DNA of 64,000 nucleotides, from assembly GCF_025766255.1 (NCBI RefSeq), contig NW_026516756.1:116392-180391 (forward strand). The letters run 5' to 3'. The notes beneath the pieces were generated by a model. That model ran no database searches. It was not told the DNA's origin and was given only the letters and a program-made list of their open reading frames with translations. This DNA is from Zychaea mexicana (Eukaryota; Mucoromycota; Mucoromycetes; Mucorales; Lichtheimiaceae). This document shows positions 34,148-45,199 of this stretch, piece after piece. The position numbers were made by a program, and so were the translations under genes. Each line of letters begins with the position of its first letter. Within the stretch, counting starts at the first letter, position 1.

Positions 34148-34431
34148 CCTTGTATGCTTCAGATTTATCAAATACTTTAGGACGACGCATCATTTCAACG
34201 GTACTAGTGTCCTTTAAGTATCGCTTAATTTCTTTGTCGCTTTTAGTTGTAGTACTGTAGTTCGCAATAACTATTTTTAGTTTGATATCACGTAAAGCTG
34301 CTACATAGACTTCGTCACTAGTTGATTGCATGTATATGCTATCGCCTGGATCGGATCTTGCTGTGGCATGCCCACTGGATAATAGCGCCGCTTCTTCAGT
34401 TGCATTATTGAATATAACCCATTATACAACC
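34148..34431 (-). pseudogene. piggyBac transposase, central piece
   Basis: The reading VIFNNATEEAALLSSGHATA, then DSIYMQSTSDEVYVAALRD and MRRPKVFDKSEAYKG, is the stretch before the C-terminal half of fungal piggyBac-like transposases. The exon ends at 34148 with a GT donor. Its acceptor is at 29351, so the whole 4.7-kb element sits in this intron. At the other side the exon is cut by the LINE at its 15-bp target (34432-34446 and 39966-39980). A TAA lies just inside the left border (EVV-stop-WVIF). Confidence 0.75.
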
Positions 34432-34446
34432 TCAATGTCCTGACAT
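34432..34446. repeat. LINE target-site duplication, 3' copy
   Basis: TCAATGTCCTGACAT, identical to 39966-39980. Confidence 0.95.
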
Positions 34447-34657
34447 TTTTTTGTAGGTGACCGTGGGTCAAGTTTTATTTGCCTATACGTATCGGGGAAC
34501 GAAAGAGATATAGACAAGAGATCAAGGGAATAAAAGCGGAGACAATGAAGAGGCGGAATCGATGAATGACGAAGGTCAAGAGCGTGGCGGAGGGCGACGG
34601 AGCGGATGGTTGGAACAGGTGTGGGTGTGCTTCGGATGCTTGGTGGATGTTATGTAT

Positions 34658-34658
<1 letters not shown>

Positions 34659-34691
<33 letters not shown>
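34659..34691. repeat. T33 homopolymer (internal poly-A of the LINE)
   Basis: Thirty-three T on the plus strand, 45 bases beyond the ORF2 stop. It is A33 in the element's sense and about 205 bp before the real 3' end. Confidence 0.9.
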
Positions 34692-34692
<1 letters not shown>

Positions 34693-34735
34693 TATATAAT
34701 TATGTACAAGATAGATGCAAGACATGTAGGTAGAG

Positions 34736-37700
34736 TTAAGGCGGTTCATAAGATATCAGAGGCCGAGTACAAGTGATGAGGAAATGAATATCACGGCAAA
34801 TGTTGTCGTGTAAGAAGGGCACTTGATCAAAAACATAGCGCCAGTGAGCAGACCACAGACCCTGTAGGATACATGAAATGATCATGTGGCTACTGACTGC
34901 GGATGGATTGGAGGGGAAGGATAAAGAAAAGATTGCATGATGGACTTGTGAAAAGGTAGGAGAAAAAAGGAAAAGGTCACACCAGATGGTGTACCATATA
35001 GTCCACTTAATAGGGCAAGCATATAAAAAATGAGTGATAGTATCGGGAGTATCCGAACAGAAAACACAATTGGGAGAGGGGAATGAACTTGGAATTGTAT
35101 AGTGTAGGATGGCTTTACATGAAATTTTTTGATGGAGTGCACGATACCAGACATTACGAGCGGTGTGAGACACGGGTTCCAACCAAAATCGCTTCCATTG
35201 TCGTTTCTCCAGAGGCTCTATAAAGGAAGAATTTGGATTATTAATGAGTTGTGGGGTTACCGTGCGACGGAAGAGTCGAGTAGATAATGATTTTAGGGGG
35301 TTAGCAAAAGTGATACTGGCTAGTAGGGCCTCAATAGAGGAGTAGAAAGGAAGAGGTGTACTCGGACGATTTTGATAAAATTGACTAAAGAAAGGGTAAT
35401 AGGACAAAAGTTGTGACTCAATGTGCTGAAAAAATTGGATGGTAATGTTGCGGTGTGAGAACGAATGATTAGGTTTGCGAGTCAGAGTGCGGGTTTGCAA
35501 ATTCATATCAAAGGCATCAGCTACTGTAACTTTGTTCTTGGCCAAGCGACCAAGGACAGGGGGCGGGGTGGGAGAAGTATGTAAGACAGTAGCGTCCAAA
35601 GGAAATGACAGAATTAAATCTAAGGAGGGTCGAAAAAGAGCTGGGTCTTTGGGACATGCATCCAGTGCACAGCACAATAAGCCCCATAGAGAAGTGGATA
35701 CAGAAAAGGAAGAAGGGCGAAGAGATGGAAAGAAAAGGCACAATAAGCCGTCATGAGGGTGACAGAGTGAGTTAAGAAGAGATAGAAGCCAAGGTTGTAC
35801 GAAGGAGTAATATCGATGGGGTTGATAAACAAGGGGCAGAAGCCAGCGAAACTGCAGACTGAGCTGCTGAATTGAAGGGTCGAGGAGAGCTAGGCCACCT
35901 TGATCTCGGGGAAGTAAGAAGGTATCGTATGAAATTTTGGGAAACATATTCTGGTTAATGAAAGAATAGCAGATGGAACGTAATGAAGTAAAAAAAGATT
36001 TAGGGAAGGGGATTAGGCGGAGAACATGCCATAATGAGGAAAGGAGAAGAACATTGAGAACAGTGGCTCGACCACGCACAGATAAGTTCCATTGCGAATG
36101 AAGTGCACACGCAGCTTTGATTTTCGCCAGAAGTTGGTGACCAAAGAGATCGCGTTGTTGAGTGCATGTATACAGAGGATAGCCGAGGTAAACCAGAGCT
36201 TGCTGAGAGGTCTTGTCGTGCCAAGAGCGAATACCATGACTTTCCAGTATGTTAGCCCAGGTAGATGAGGCAGAGCCCGATAAAGAGATAGCATGGGTCT
36301 TGTGGTAATTAACCTGTGCGTTCGAAGCAGCAGCGTATGTTTCAAAATGGATCAGACAACGTCGCAAGTCTTCCTCGTTGTGAAGGAATACCAGCACATC
36401 ATCAGCGTACGCAAGCACCTTTGCAGCTGAAGGACCTTGAAACCCGGGGATTGAACTGGGTATCGAGTATCCTTATATTGCAGGGTCATGCAAGATGCGC
36501 TGTAGCAAAGGTTCAATAGCAAGGTTAAACAGTAATGGGGACAACGGGTCGCCTTGGCGAACACCGCGTTGTTGTAGTATGGTAGGGGATAGATGACCAT
36601 TGACATTAACAGATATCCGCGTGCCAAAAAATAATTGCATAATACAAACTACTAGACTGTCCGGGAAACCCCAATGTAAAAGAACGCGACGAAGGTACTC
36701 GGGATGAATGCGATCATACGCTTTTTCTTCATCAATTAGCAGGCCGACCGAGTGGATTTCGTGTTTTTGCGCGTGGTCCATAATCAATCGGACCAGCATG
36801 CCATTATCCGCTATATATCTTCCATGGACAAAACCTGTTTGAAGATTATTGACAAGCTTAGCAGCAACTGATATCATACGATTATTCAAAATGCGGGTAA
36901 AGATCTTTGCATCAGTGTTAATGAGGGAGATGGGGCGCCAGTTGGCTAATGAAGACAGATCCCCTTTTTTGGGGAGCAAGCATATACAGGTTTGCATCCA
37001 TGATTGAGGAAACTGACCATGGTTAAGAGCATCATTATATACTTGACACGCTAAAGCTTGCATTCGAGGATGTTGGAGGACGGTCAATAGGATTTGGTAC
37101 GGAATGCCATCTAAGCCAGGACTGCTTTGTTTGGGGCATCTTTCTGCTTGGGTTAGTATTTCGGTCAGGGTAATGGGTGCAGTTAAACTGTTGCGGGCAA
37201 TAGGCGACAAAACACATGAAGCGGGAAGATGCGATAATAAATCATCGACGGCTGTACTAGAGACAGGGGTAGGAGTGTACAGATGACTGTAGAATGCGCA
37301 AACAGATTCATGGAGGTGAGATATGGAGGAGTCTACAATACCGGTGGAAGGATGTTGAAGGGGCGGAATGGCTCGTTGTGTAGTGCGCGCCTGAATGGAG
37401 CGTTTCAGATATCCTGCCGATTTCTCGCCATCTTCCCGCCAGTTGCTCGATGCTCGGAGTGCGAGTATATCCATTGCTTCTTGTTGCAGACGAGTGATTT
37501 CTGCTTCAATACTAAGTACCTGACTCGCGTTTCGATGTGCACCATCTGGACGCGAGAGTAGATTGTTACGCTGCCGCTGTAGCTGCTTGATCTCTTGACG
37601 TCGACGGGACGCCTGTTTCCTTCCTAGTTTTTGACATGTGAGTTTGACTTGATATTTCACCTGATCCCACTGCTCTTGAGGGGAAAGAGTAGGTGAAAAC

Positions 37701-38527
37701 GATTCGCATAAGGACTCTAGATCGTGATACAAGGTTTGCTTGAAGGTCTCAGAACGACATAGTAGCGGATTCGCTCGCCACACACCTTTGCCGGAGGATA
37801 TAGCGAGACGCATATTACTGCATACTATAGTGTGATCACTCCATTGATAGTCTATAAACTCAATGGTTGGCGGAGAAAAGATAGGGTACAGGTCGGGGGA
37901 AGAGAAAATGTAATCAATGCATGAATGACCAGTCTGAGATTTAAAGGTGATAGGAGGGGATATATTGTCATTGGGGGGCTGCATAAGATTGAAAAAGGTA
38001 GAAGAAAGAAAGGAGATCCATTTATTAGGAGCACTAAGATAAGAAGAATCAGAGCGAGAGTAAGAATAATTGAAATCGCCAACGAGAACACATCGCTGAA
38101 GTGGTAGTGAAAAAGAGTCAAGATTAAAGATGGCTAGAAGGTTGTGGAAAAATGTGTGTCGAGAATGACGCTCTGCAGGAGCATATATGTTGAGGACATG
38201 AAACGGTTCAAAAGACGAATTGACATGGGATATCGTAACCCAGAGGGCCCGTCCATCCCGAGAGGAGAAGAGTGGGGTAAGGAGAATTTGAGGAGAAAAG
38301 GATACAAGACCACAAAAGGTGGACCAGTAACATTGATTAGCCTGAAATTGGTTAGTAATACGTTGCTCAGCATCTTCACTAGGAAATTTTGTATCCTGGA
38401 GTGCCAATATATCAAAGTGCATAGAACGGAGGTATCGAATATAATGTTGTTGTTTTTTTTGTTGTGTTTGTTTTGAGCCACCTACCTTAGTCAGGCGGCG
38501 GCAATTAAGGGATGCGAACTTAATCAT
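34736..38527 (-). pseudogene. LINE ORF2: endonuclease-reverse transcriptase, one stop
   Basis: ATG at 38527 (MIKFASLNCRRL); 1263 codons if the single stop is ignored. The endonuclease part shows LALQDTKFP, LVGDFNYSYS, CIDYIFSS and WSDHTIVCS. The RT part shows WRPISLINTDAKIF, LLIDEEKAYDRIH, QRGVRQGDPLSPLLF and LAYADDVLVF (catalytic YADD). The C-terminus has CVFCSDTPDTITHFLYACP, a CCHC motif. The only lesion is TAA at 36473-36475, between the GDPLSP and YADD motifs, where one C-to-T change from CAA would suffice. The protein would nick DNA and prime reverse transcription at the nick. Confidence 0.92.
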
Positions 38528-38561
38528 GGTTAAGTTGTTGTTAAATTAAGAGGCAGCCCTC

Positions 38562-39964
38562 CTATTTGGAGTGGCTGCGTCTGGTGGAGTCCTTAGCGGA
38601 ACCACCAGAGTCATCAGGTTCTTCATCTCCGGAGGCCATATCTGCGTCTTCGTCCCTTTGGTGACTGGAAATAGGGTGCTCTGGGTCGGCCTCAGCGGAT
38701 TGCGTACTTGCTGGTTTTGTCGCTGGAACTACCAGGGATTGCTCACCCTCATTCGATGCCTTGTTGACTTCGGTTTTGCTCGATTGTTGGTCTTGAACGG
38801 GAGGTTCTGTCTGGTTATCAACCGGGGCGGCGAAATTCGTCTTGCTGGTCGCGTTGATAAATAATGGTTGCGACGGTTTACTGCCAGCTCGCCTGCGTTT
38901 AATTGATTTACGCGCGGCAGGGAGCATCGTTTCCGCGGACTTGCTTGTGCCAGGGGCTGCATTAAACGTAAACGTCTTGGGCTCCACCTTGGTGCCGGTG
39001 TTGGCTTTTTTTGTATGTTTATAAGGGTTTGCAGGCTCGGGGCAATTGCGTTGGAGGTAACCCGGACGCTCACAATTGAAACACACGCGGGTCGGTCGGT
39101 CTGGACAACGACTGATACTGTGGGTGGTATCATGGCAATAACGACAATATACTCCCATATCCGCCCATGTTGCAAGGAAGCTACGAACCGTGTTTCCGGC
39201 AGAGAAACAAGAAGCCATGCGGTGTGTCAGGGGGGCAAAATCGTCCGTAGGAGTTTACACAAAACCGCAAAACCACGACCACAGAACCACCCACCATTGA
39301 CGTCGTCATACAAGCCGAGATATAGGATGCGACCGTATTGCGATAGGCAAGATCGTAGCCCTTTTTCCAGATCGACGAGTGGGATTATCGGGAGTTTGTC
39401 CAAAGTGACCCGGAATACTTCGTTATCCGGTGGAAGCGAACGAGTAGCAGTGTACGACACCTCGTCTGTAACCTGAAGAGGGGTTTCACAAGCTTGGGTA
39501 CACGATTGTTCAGAATTCAAAATGATTTCGACAAGAACACGGCCATTATCACGATGCGTTAGTCTACCAAGGCCAACACCAGTGGGGAATCGTGCCCTAG
39601 CGGCATCGAAAAAAGCTTTGGGACCTAATTTGTCACCAGTAACATCGTAAAAGATGCTGAATTCTTCAGAGCCTCGTCGAAAAAGAGGCTGACTCGTTAG
39701 TGCTTGAGCAGTATCATCGGTCGAGTTGTTGGCGGAAGTCGTATTGGTAAGGTATTCAGAACCAGTTACTTGGCCAAGAGTAGTAATGCAGTGACCTTTA
39801 GTCGCTTGTGCATATGATCGGAAGGAGACATTGGTCTGTTTGCCTTTAGACGTGGAGGGTGAGGGTGAGGTAGCAGCAGAGGGTGGAGGTTGAGATGGAG
39901 TAGAGGTGTGGTCGGTTTGATTCGCCGGAAGTGGCGAATCTGGATCTTTAGCGGGAAGAGCCAT
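38562..39964 (-). pseudogene. LINE ORF1: zinc-knuckle RNA-binding protein, frameshifted
   Basis: ATG at 39964 (MALPAKDP). The length of 1403 nt is one short of 468 codons. The frame breaks at a run of six G (39230-39235, plus strand), and adding one base joins the halves. The N-terminal half is Ser/Pro/Thr-rich followed by an RRM-like fold (FYDVTGDKLGPKAFF, RVTLDKLPIIPLVDL). The C-terminal half has a CX2CX4HX4C knuckle (CRYCHDTTHSISRC) and a second one in which the His is Tyr (CFNCERPGYLQRNC). The tail is acidic and basic. It should bind the element's RNA. The break could be a true mutation or a homopolymer sequencing error. Confidence 0.88.
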
Positions 39965-39965
39965 G

Positions 39966-39980
39966 TCAATGTCCTGACAT
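39966..39980. repeat. LINE target-site duplication, 5' copy
   Basis: Identical to 34432-34446. Confidence 0.95.
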
Positions 39981-40384
39981 GTCACAGCAGGTCACCTGCA
40001 AAATTTGGGACCCGCAAGAAATAACACTTGTTTTCTGCCATCTATATGAGAAATAAATGGAGTTATTACTGTGTGGGTCACAAAATAATAATATTACTCT
40101 CTGTCCTTTTGTTTCTGATACCGCTGCTATGCTACTACCTGTCATTGTCATATATGCCATTTTCAAATTCATTATATTATACTTGCGATTTCGCCATTAC
40201 AACAGTAAATCTAAAACATATGACGCAAAGATATTTCACAATAAGCGACGCTTCTTATCTTCTTCAAACAAAATATGTTTCATTTATTTCAAGTAAATAG
40301 TTTAAGTGGGTCTGCTGAACAAGTAGCAAAGGGAGAAAAGAGCTAAACACCTAAATATTTTGGAAAATCGTTGTCACCTATTTG
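39981..40384. other. Between LINE and Crypton, probably piggyBac remnant
   Basis: A minus-strand frame (39966-40172) is open for 68 codons and runs into the LINE target site. By position it should be part of the split piggyBac gene, but I see no diagnostic motif. Confidence 0.35.
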
Positions 40385-42547
40385 TTAAGTTCGTTTTAAG
40401 CTAAGTCCAAGAGCATTGCGCCTTTCTTCACCCATTGCTGCTGCTGTCGTTTCCGAAATCCCTTTGGCAGAGGCAAATCGCTCGACCTCTTTAATGATCT
40501 TGATTCTGCGACTGAAGAACTTGCGATCGCCGTTTCTCCATTTTGCACCCCAACGTTGTTCCAGTGTTTTCACTGTATAGCCTCCAGCAAGCCCAACCAA
40601 CCACTCTGCCCAAAGGTCAGTGACAGTCTTGATTCCCCGGCTCATCATGTAAAACGGTGGCTCACTCGTTGCATCAAGACCCAATGATTCAGAAGGTGCT
40701 GAACTCGGGATGGATGTAACTGTTGCTGTTGTTGGCTGCTGCTCTGGATGGTGCTGCTGATGATGATGATGGCCAATTGATGCTTAGGTTTACTGTCGCA
40801 CGGCCGGATACGAGGTCAGAAAGGTTCTTCGTCATATTTTCCATCTGCATTTGCATTGCATCTAATCGTGAAACCATTTCATTGTTCATCGTGCTCATAT
40901 GTTGCTCAAGGTGAGGTACGGCACGTTGCAAGAGCAGATCTTGAGGGGTGGCATCTTCTTGGATGGATCGTTGAAGATCTCTAATTGTTAAAATAGTAAC
41001 AACAATAAGTACCATATTAATGATCATCTTGTGCACTTTTTAAAATCAATACTTACTCTTTGAACTGGATGTATAGCGGCTCTCTGAATATATGATTGAG
41101 AAAAATTGGATGATGTGGATACTTTTCTTGCATAAGCACAGCGTCTTGAAGAAACGTAACGCGCAGAACACCTAAGAGACGCAGAAACCCGGCGGCTGCC
41201 ACTTGATCAGGTCGAATTGTTTCCAGCCAGTATTCGACACGAGGAATAATCTTTTTACGGAATTCTTAAGGAGGGTCAACGGCAGCACGAGGCAGAAAGA
41301 AGTGACCCTGTTGAGCAGGAAAGCCGGCCAAGACGCGCATGACTTCACGAGGAAGACTTGTCAAGTAAGCACCATTCATCGTAGTGTTGTTCCATCTGCA
41401 TAATCGTCTTATCTGCGCCTCGTCGGCACCATCCAAATTTGCCATCTTGCATAAGGATCCACGGGCAGCATGTGTCTTCTTAGAGGAGACAATGTTACAT
41501 TTGGCAAACGCCTCGTCGATCGCTCGAAGTTGCTGCTGATATGAGATTTCGGTGGTGTTGGTGGCGGAAGGAGAGGTGCTCTTGAGCAAGCGGATATTAT
41601 ACCAATGTTGGCTATGAGTGAAGACGGGGAATGGTTCGTTTTCGACATGGCAATGCCAGAAAGAATAAAAAGAAAGAGCCATGAAGGGGCATATCTCGAC
41701 GCGAGTGTTCCGGATGCAGGTGACAAGTTCCAGACGACTGTGCTTGTTTGTCTTTCCTTGCTTGATAATCATCATGAGGGAATGGCATTCAGACGGGCCT
41801 TCACGCTCCAATTCGACACTGTGCATATCGGGTAAGGTAGCCTTCTGTGCCGACTTGCTTCGCAACAAACAATAGTGAGAAAGCAAAAATGCGAGAGCAT
41901 TGCACAAGTGAGACCCTTCATTCTTGGCCATATAGTAATCGACAACGTCGGCAATCTGATCGGTGGTCGTATATCCATCGATCAATGTTCCAAGTGCACG
42001 TTCGTCGTAATTTTCACGTTGTTGGCTTTCTTCGCGGATTTGGACGAGGTCGATAAGTTCCTTGACAGCGCTACTTGGATGAGGATGACTATTGGCAAAC
42101 GAACGAACTTGTTGCTGATATAAATCGACGATGGCGGCAACGTAGCTCATGAAAGTGGAAGCTTTGATTTTCTTGAGCTGGGTCGATCCTTTGCCCTTGC
42201 GACGAGCATCATGGTTCATGACCTGTTAATTGAGATTGTATAAGCTAAGAAGCAGTACAGCAAAACTATGAATTTGAAGTCGCACATTTCATAATTATTG
42301 TACATACCTCTTCTTTGAGAAACAAATGGAGCTTGTCGCCATAAACAATATAACGAGTTTCTGTAGGCAAATATGGCATCATTCTATCGCACCATTGACG
42401 GTATTCCGTTTGCTTGTTGACATAGGTTTTCTTCGTGTTGGCTGGGCGTGCTTCGAGTGCTTCACGGTGCGTTTCATTCATAGATTCATGCATAGCCATT
42501 TGCGAGGCCTGATACGTAGAGGAGCTGGCGGTGGTGTTGAGAGACAT
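40385..42547 (-). pseudogene. Crypton tyrosine recombinase with GCR1_C domain
   Basis: ATG at 42547 (MSLNTTASSS). Introns 42223-42307 and 40981-41056 join three exons. Exon 1 has a SAM-like N-domain (TKKTYVNKQTEYRQWCDRM). Exon 2 carries the catalytic part: an Arg in HYCLLRSKSAQKA, the H-x-x-R box in SKKTHAARGSLC, RRLCRWNNTTMNGAYL with the presumed nucleophile Tyr, and LPREVMRVLAGFPAQQGHFFLPR. Exon 3 holds a coiled coil, then a GCR1_C DNA-binding domain (MSRGIKTVTDLWAEWLVGL, LEQRWGAKWRNGDRKFFSRR). Lesions are TAA at 41266-41268 right after VDPP, and a frame change in the triplet-rich stretch near 40700-40760. Cryptons integrate by tyrosine recombination and leave no inverted ends. Confidence 0.88.
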
Positions 42548-42862
42548 AATTGACAAAGATGTGTTAGAAAAAAGTAGAGAGCTTGAAAAGTTGGAAATGT
42601 ATTGCAAATAAATAAAGGCAACATTTTTGAGAATAGTAAACGGTCTTTTATTTATATTATTTGTAATAGCAAAGAAAACACTGATGCTCATCTAATTGAG
42701 AATGAGTTAATGTACGTGTTATTGCATTGTTACTACTACGCTTGTTGAGTCTAAGGATGTGTGTCATGTCAAAGGCATATGCAAGATGTGTCATAAATGA
42801 TTCATAGCAGTGACCTAGTGGGTACTCAATTTTTTTCTACAATGCGATTATTGTGTGTAAGG

Positions 42863-43870
42863 TCACAATTTGGCTGGTGACTCAGTTTTGTGACCCAAGC
42901 CAATCCCCGAAGATAACTCCTTATTATCACTTTTCATCGTACGGACCATATTTGGAGAGCCAAAAAGTGAATCGGCAATTATCGTTCGCCCAGAATGAAA
43001 CCAAGGTTGCGTTAATCGTGATACTGTAGCCACTAACTTCTTCTCATATTTATTTTCAAATTGCCTTTGAACCCATTTGTCGCCAGTCATGTCAAGACGT
43101 ATAATACAGCAAGTATTCGTGTCTGCTGTAGTCTTATACTCCTGGCCAATAGGATGTGGCTTTCAAGGTATTTTGATTAGGTTCGGCATTCCAGTGCCTA
43201 GCCATTAGTTCATTGATTCATCTACATAGAGATACTGGCCTGGTATCAACGCTTCTGCTAAGTTATCGTTGTAAGCTTGCAGAAACCCTCGTATTTGATA
43301 CGATGGAACATCATTTCTCCTTGAACATGACAAGCACAAATATATTAGTTAGCCAAATAAAGTTGGAGCATCATCTATAGTGAATGTACCTTGCAACATC
43401 CGGTCCAGTGAAGATATGCATTCGTGTTATTTCCTTGAACCGGTCTTTGGCCATGTAATCAGAGAAGCTCATTGTTAGTTGGAATGGAAAACTTCCTTGG
43501 TGCCAATAGGTGTCATGATTGTCGATGCGTACGGTCGTCATAATTATAAAAAGTGCAATCCAGATGAGATATTCAGAATAGGTGATGTCTTGGAAAGGAG
43601 TCAAGTTGGAATGCACGTTTTCATTGATGGCAGCTATCACAACATTTTTTATATATGATTCAGGAAGAAACCGTAGAAAGTATCGTACAGGTGATGCTGT
43701 TTCTTTTTCGTGCAAATTCAACTCTGTTTTTCCTCTATATGAAGATATAGTGTTGACGACACGGGTATCGATATTCACCTCTTTAATTTACTAGCAAAGA
43801 TCTGCTTCTACATTTTCAGGTGCCTCATTCTCTGAATCATCATCGACTACGTCATCCAAAAAATCGTATG
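42863..43870 (-). pseudogene. piggyBac transposase, N-terminal and catalytic piece
   Basis: From 43870 down: an acidic N-terminus (DDVVDDDSENEAPENVE), two adjacent stops (TAG TAA), then INENVHSNLTPFQDITYSEYL, IALFIIMTTVRIDNHDTYW and FKEITRMHIFTGPDVAR. A GT-AG intron, 43320-43389, follows. Next comes the DDE core: GQYLYVDESMN, a TAA at 43205-43207, WLGTGMPNLIKIP, a TGA at 43163-43165, and KPHPIGQEYKTTADTNTC. PWFHSGRTIIADSLFGSP has the second Asp. Homology fades near 42870. The central and C-terminal parts of the same gene lie at 34.1-34.4 and 28.6-29.35 kb. Confidence 0.82.
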
Positions 43871-44481
43871 AGAGAGGACTAATCGGTTTATTACTATATA
43901 ACTTGCTATCACCAAATTTCTAATTATCAGCTGAATTTTAAAACAAAATTGAATATTTTTTATAATATAAAAATATAATCACAATAATATTAACTAATAA
44001 AGAAAATGGTGATCCTCAACACAGAAATCCTTGTATGTAAACAAACTATGATAAGCTCAATGAAAGATATCATGACTCAAGTTATGGATAAATATTTTGA
44101 TGATGAAATTCTATGTGATTTGAAAGAAAAAAAACAAAAACTAATGAAAAATATCATAAAGGAAAAATTAGAAGAAAGAAAAACAAACAATTTTTGGTAT
44201 ATCAATAGCAGTAATAAATATGTTCATATATTTATAAAAGAGGAAAAAAAGAAGGATATATGTGTCATTAGAAAATAAGAACAAATATTAGTGACAATAA
44301 ACCTGATTTTCTATGTTCTCAACATAGTAAACTACATGTACCTAAAAAAAAAGAAAAAATAGAGAGAAAACAATCTATAAATAAATATCAAAAAAATTAA
44401 AAAAATATATATATGTAATGGAGGAATATTAGATTTAGCTATGGTGATAAAAAGTTTATTACAATAACAGCTGACGTTATT
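43871..44481. other. AT-rich stretch around a short ORF
   Basis: Apart from the ORF listed next there is no gene; A/T content is very high. Confidence 0.5.
44006..44278 (+). CDS. Hypothetical AT-rich ORF with Cys/His remnants
   Basis: Ninety codons, Lys-rich (DLKEKKQKLMKNIIKEKLEE, then NNFWYINSSNKYVHIF and KKDICVIRK). In the next frame the reading goes on with NISDNKPDFLCSQHSKLHV to about 44370. Together these give a Cys/His spacing like that in the frame at 26.9-27.5 kb. Probably a frameshifted relative of that gene. Function unknown. Confidence 0.3.
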   Translation: MVILNTEILVCKQTMISSMKDIMTQVMDKYFDDEILCDLKEKKQKLMKNIIKEKLEERKTNNFWYINSSNKYVHIFIKEEKKKDICVIRK

Positions 44482-45199
44482 GAACACTGTTCATGAGGCA
44501 CTTGTAGGCAAGTGTTTAGAGTAACTACCGTTATTCTAGGGTTTCGACTACCGTCTCAATGACCAGCTACCCACGTCATCAAAAATCAAAGATTTTCTCT
44601 GACCACCCCTAATTATATTGATCATTATATATTCTTTAAAAATAAAACTTAATAACTAAATATATAAAATAAGTTAAAAATACGAAAATCAATAAAGTAT
44701 TAAACAGCCTTCTATATGTTTAGCTAGGCATCCACCCTTAAGGGACCCTCCATCAGCTTCACCAATATCTTTAAAATAATTAAAAGTTTTATCTGGAGAA
44801 TGAATTATATTAATAATATTTGTTATAAATAACAAAATTAAATATAATTCTATTCTGTTTAAAAAAAAGTATCAAAATTTTTAAAAAAATTTCTCTACAG
44901 AACAAAGGACCTAAAGTTCCTATAGTGTAAAGAATGTATCAAATATTGTTCCAAAATTCTCTACAAGAACACTGTTCATGAGGCACTTATAGGCAAGTGT
45001 TTAGAATAACTACCATTATTCTAGGGTTTCGACTACCGTCTCAATGACCAGCTACCCACGTCATCAAAAATCAAAGATCTTCTCTGACCACCCCTAAATA
45101 TATTGATCATTATATATTCTTTAAAAATAAAACTTAATAACTTAATATATAAAATAAATTAAAAATACGGAAATCAATAAAGTATTAAACAGCCTTCTA
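44482..45199. repeat. 233-bp direct repeats around a 252-bp core (TRIM-like)
   Basis: 44482-44714 and 44967-45199 align without gaps at an offset of 485 and differ at roughly a dozen positions. Both begin GAACACTGTTCATGAGG and end AACAGCCTTCTA. The 252-bp core has no coding capacity. The form resembles a terminal-repeat retrotransposon in miniature, but I see no clear primer-binding site, polypurine tract, TG..CA ends or target duplication, so it may also be a simple segmental duplication. Confidence 0.85.

Larger units (their letters stand above)
34447..39965 (-). mobile_element. Non-LTR retrotransposon (LINE), two ORFs
   Basis: A 5.5-kb minus-strand LINE between exact 15-bp target duplications. 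ORF1 has zinc knuckles; ORF2 has an apurinic-type endonuclease, a reverse transcriptase and a C-terminal CCHC motif. The 3' end is a short A tract (T run 34447-34452 on the plus strand) next to the target copy. A longer T33 run at 34659-34691 lies inside the 3' UTR. The 5' end falls one base before the ORF1 ATG, so the copy lacks a 5' UTR and may be slightly truncated. The overall layout is like LINE-1-type elements of Mucoromycotina. Confidence 0.92.

Noticed and set aside
35475..35756. Plus-strand Arg/Lys-rich frame
   Set aside because: Antisense of LINE ORF2.
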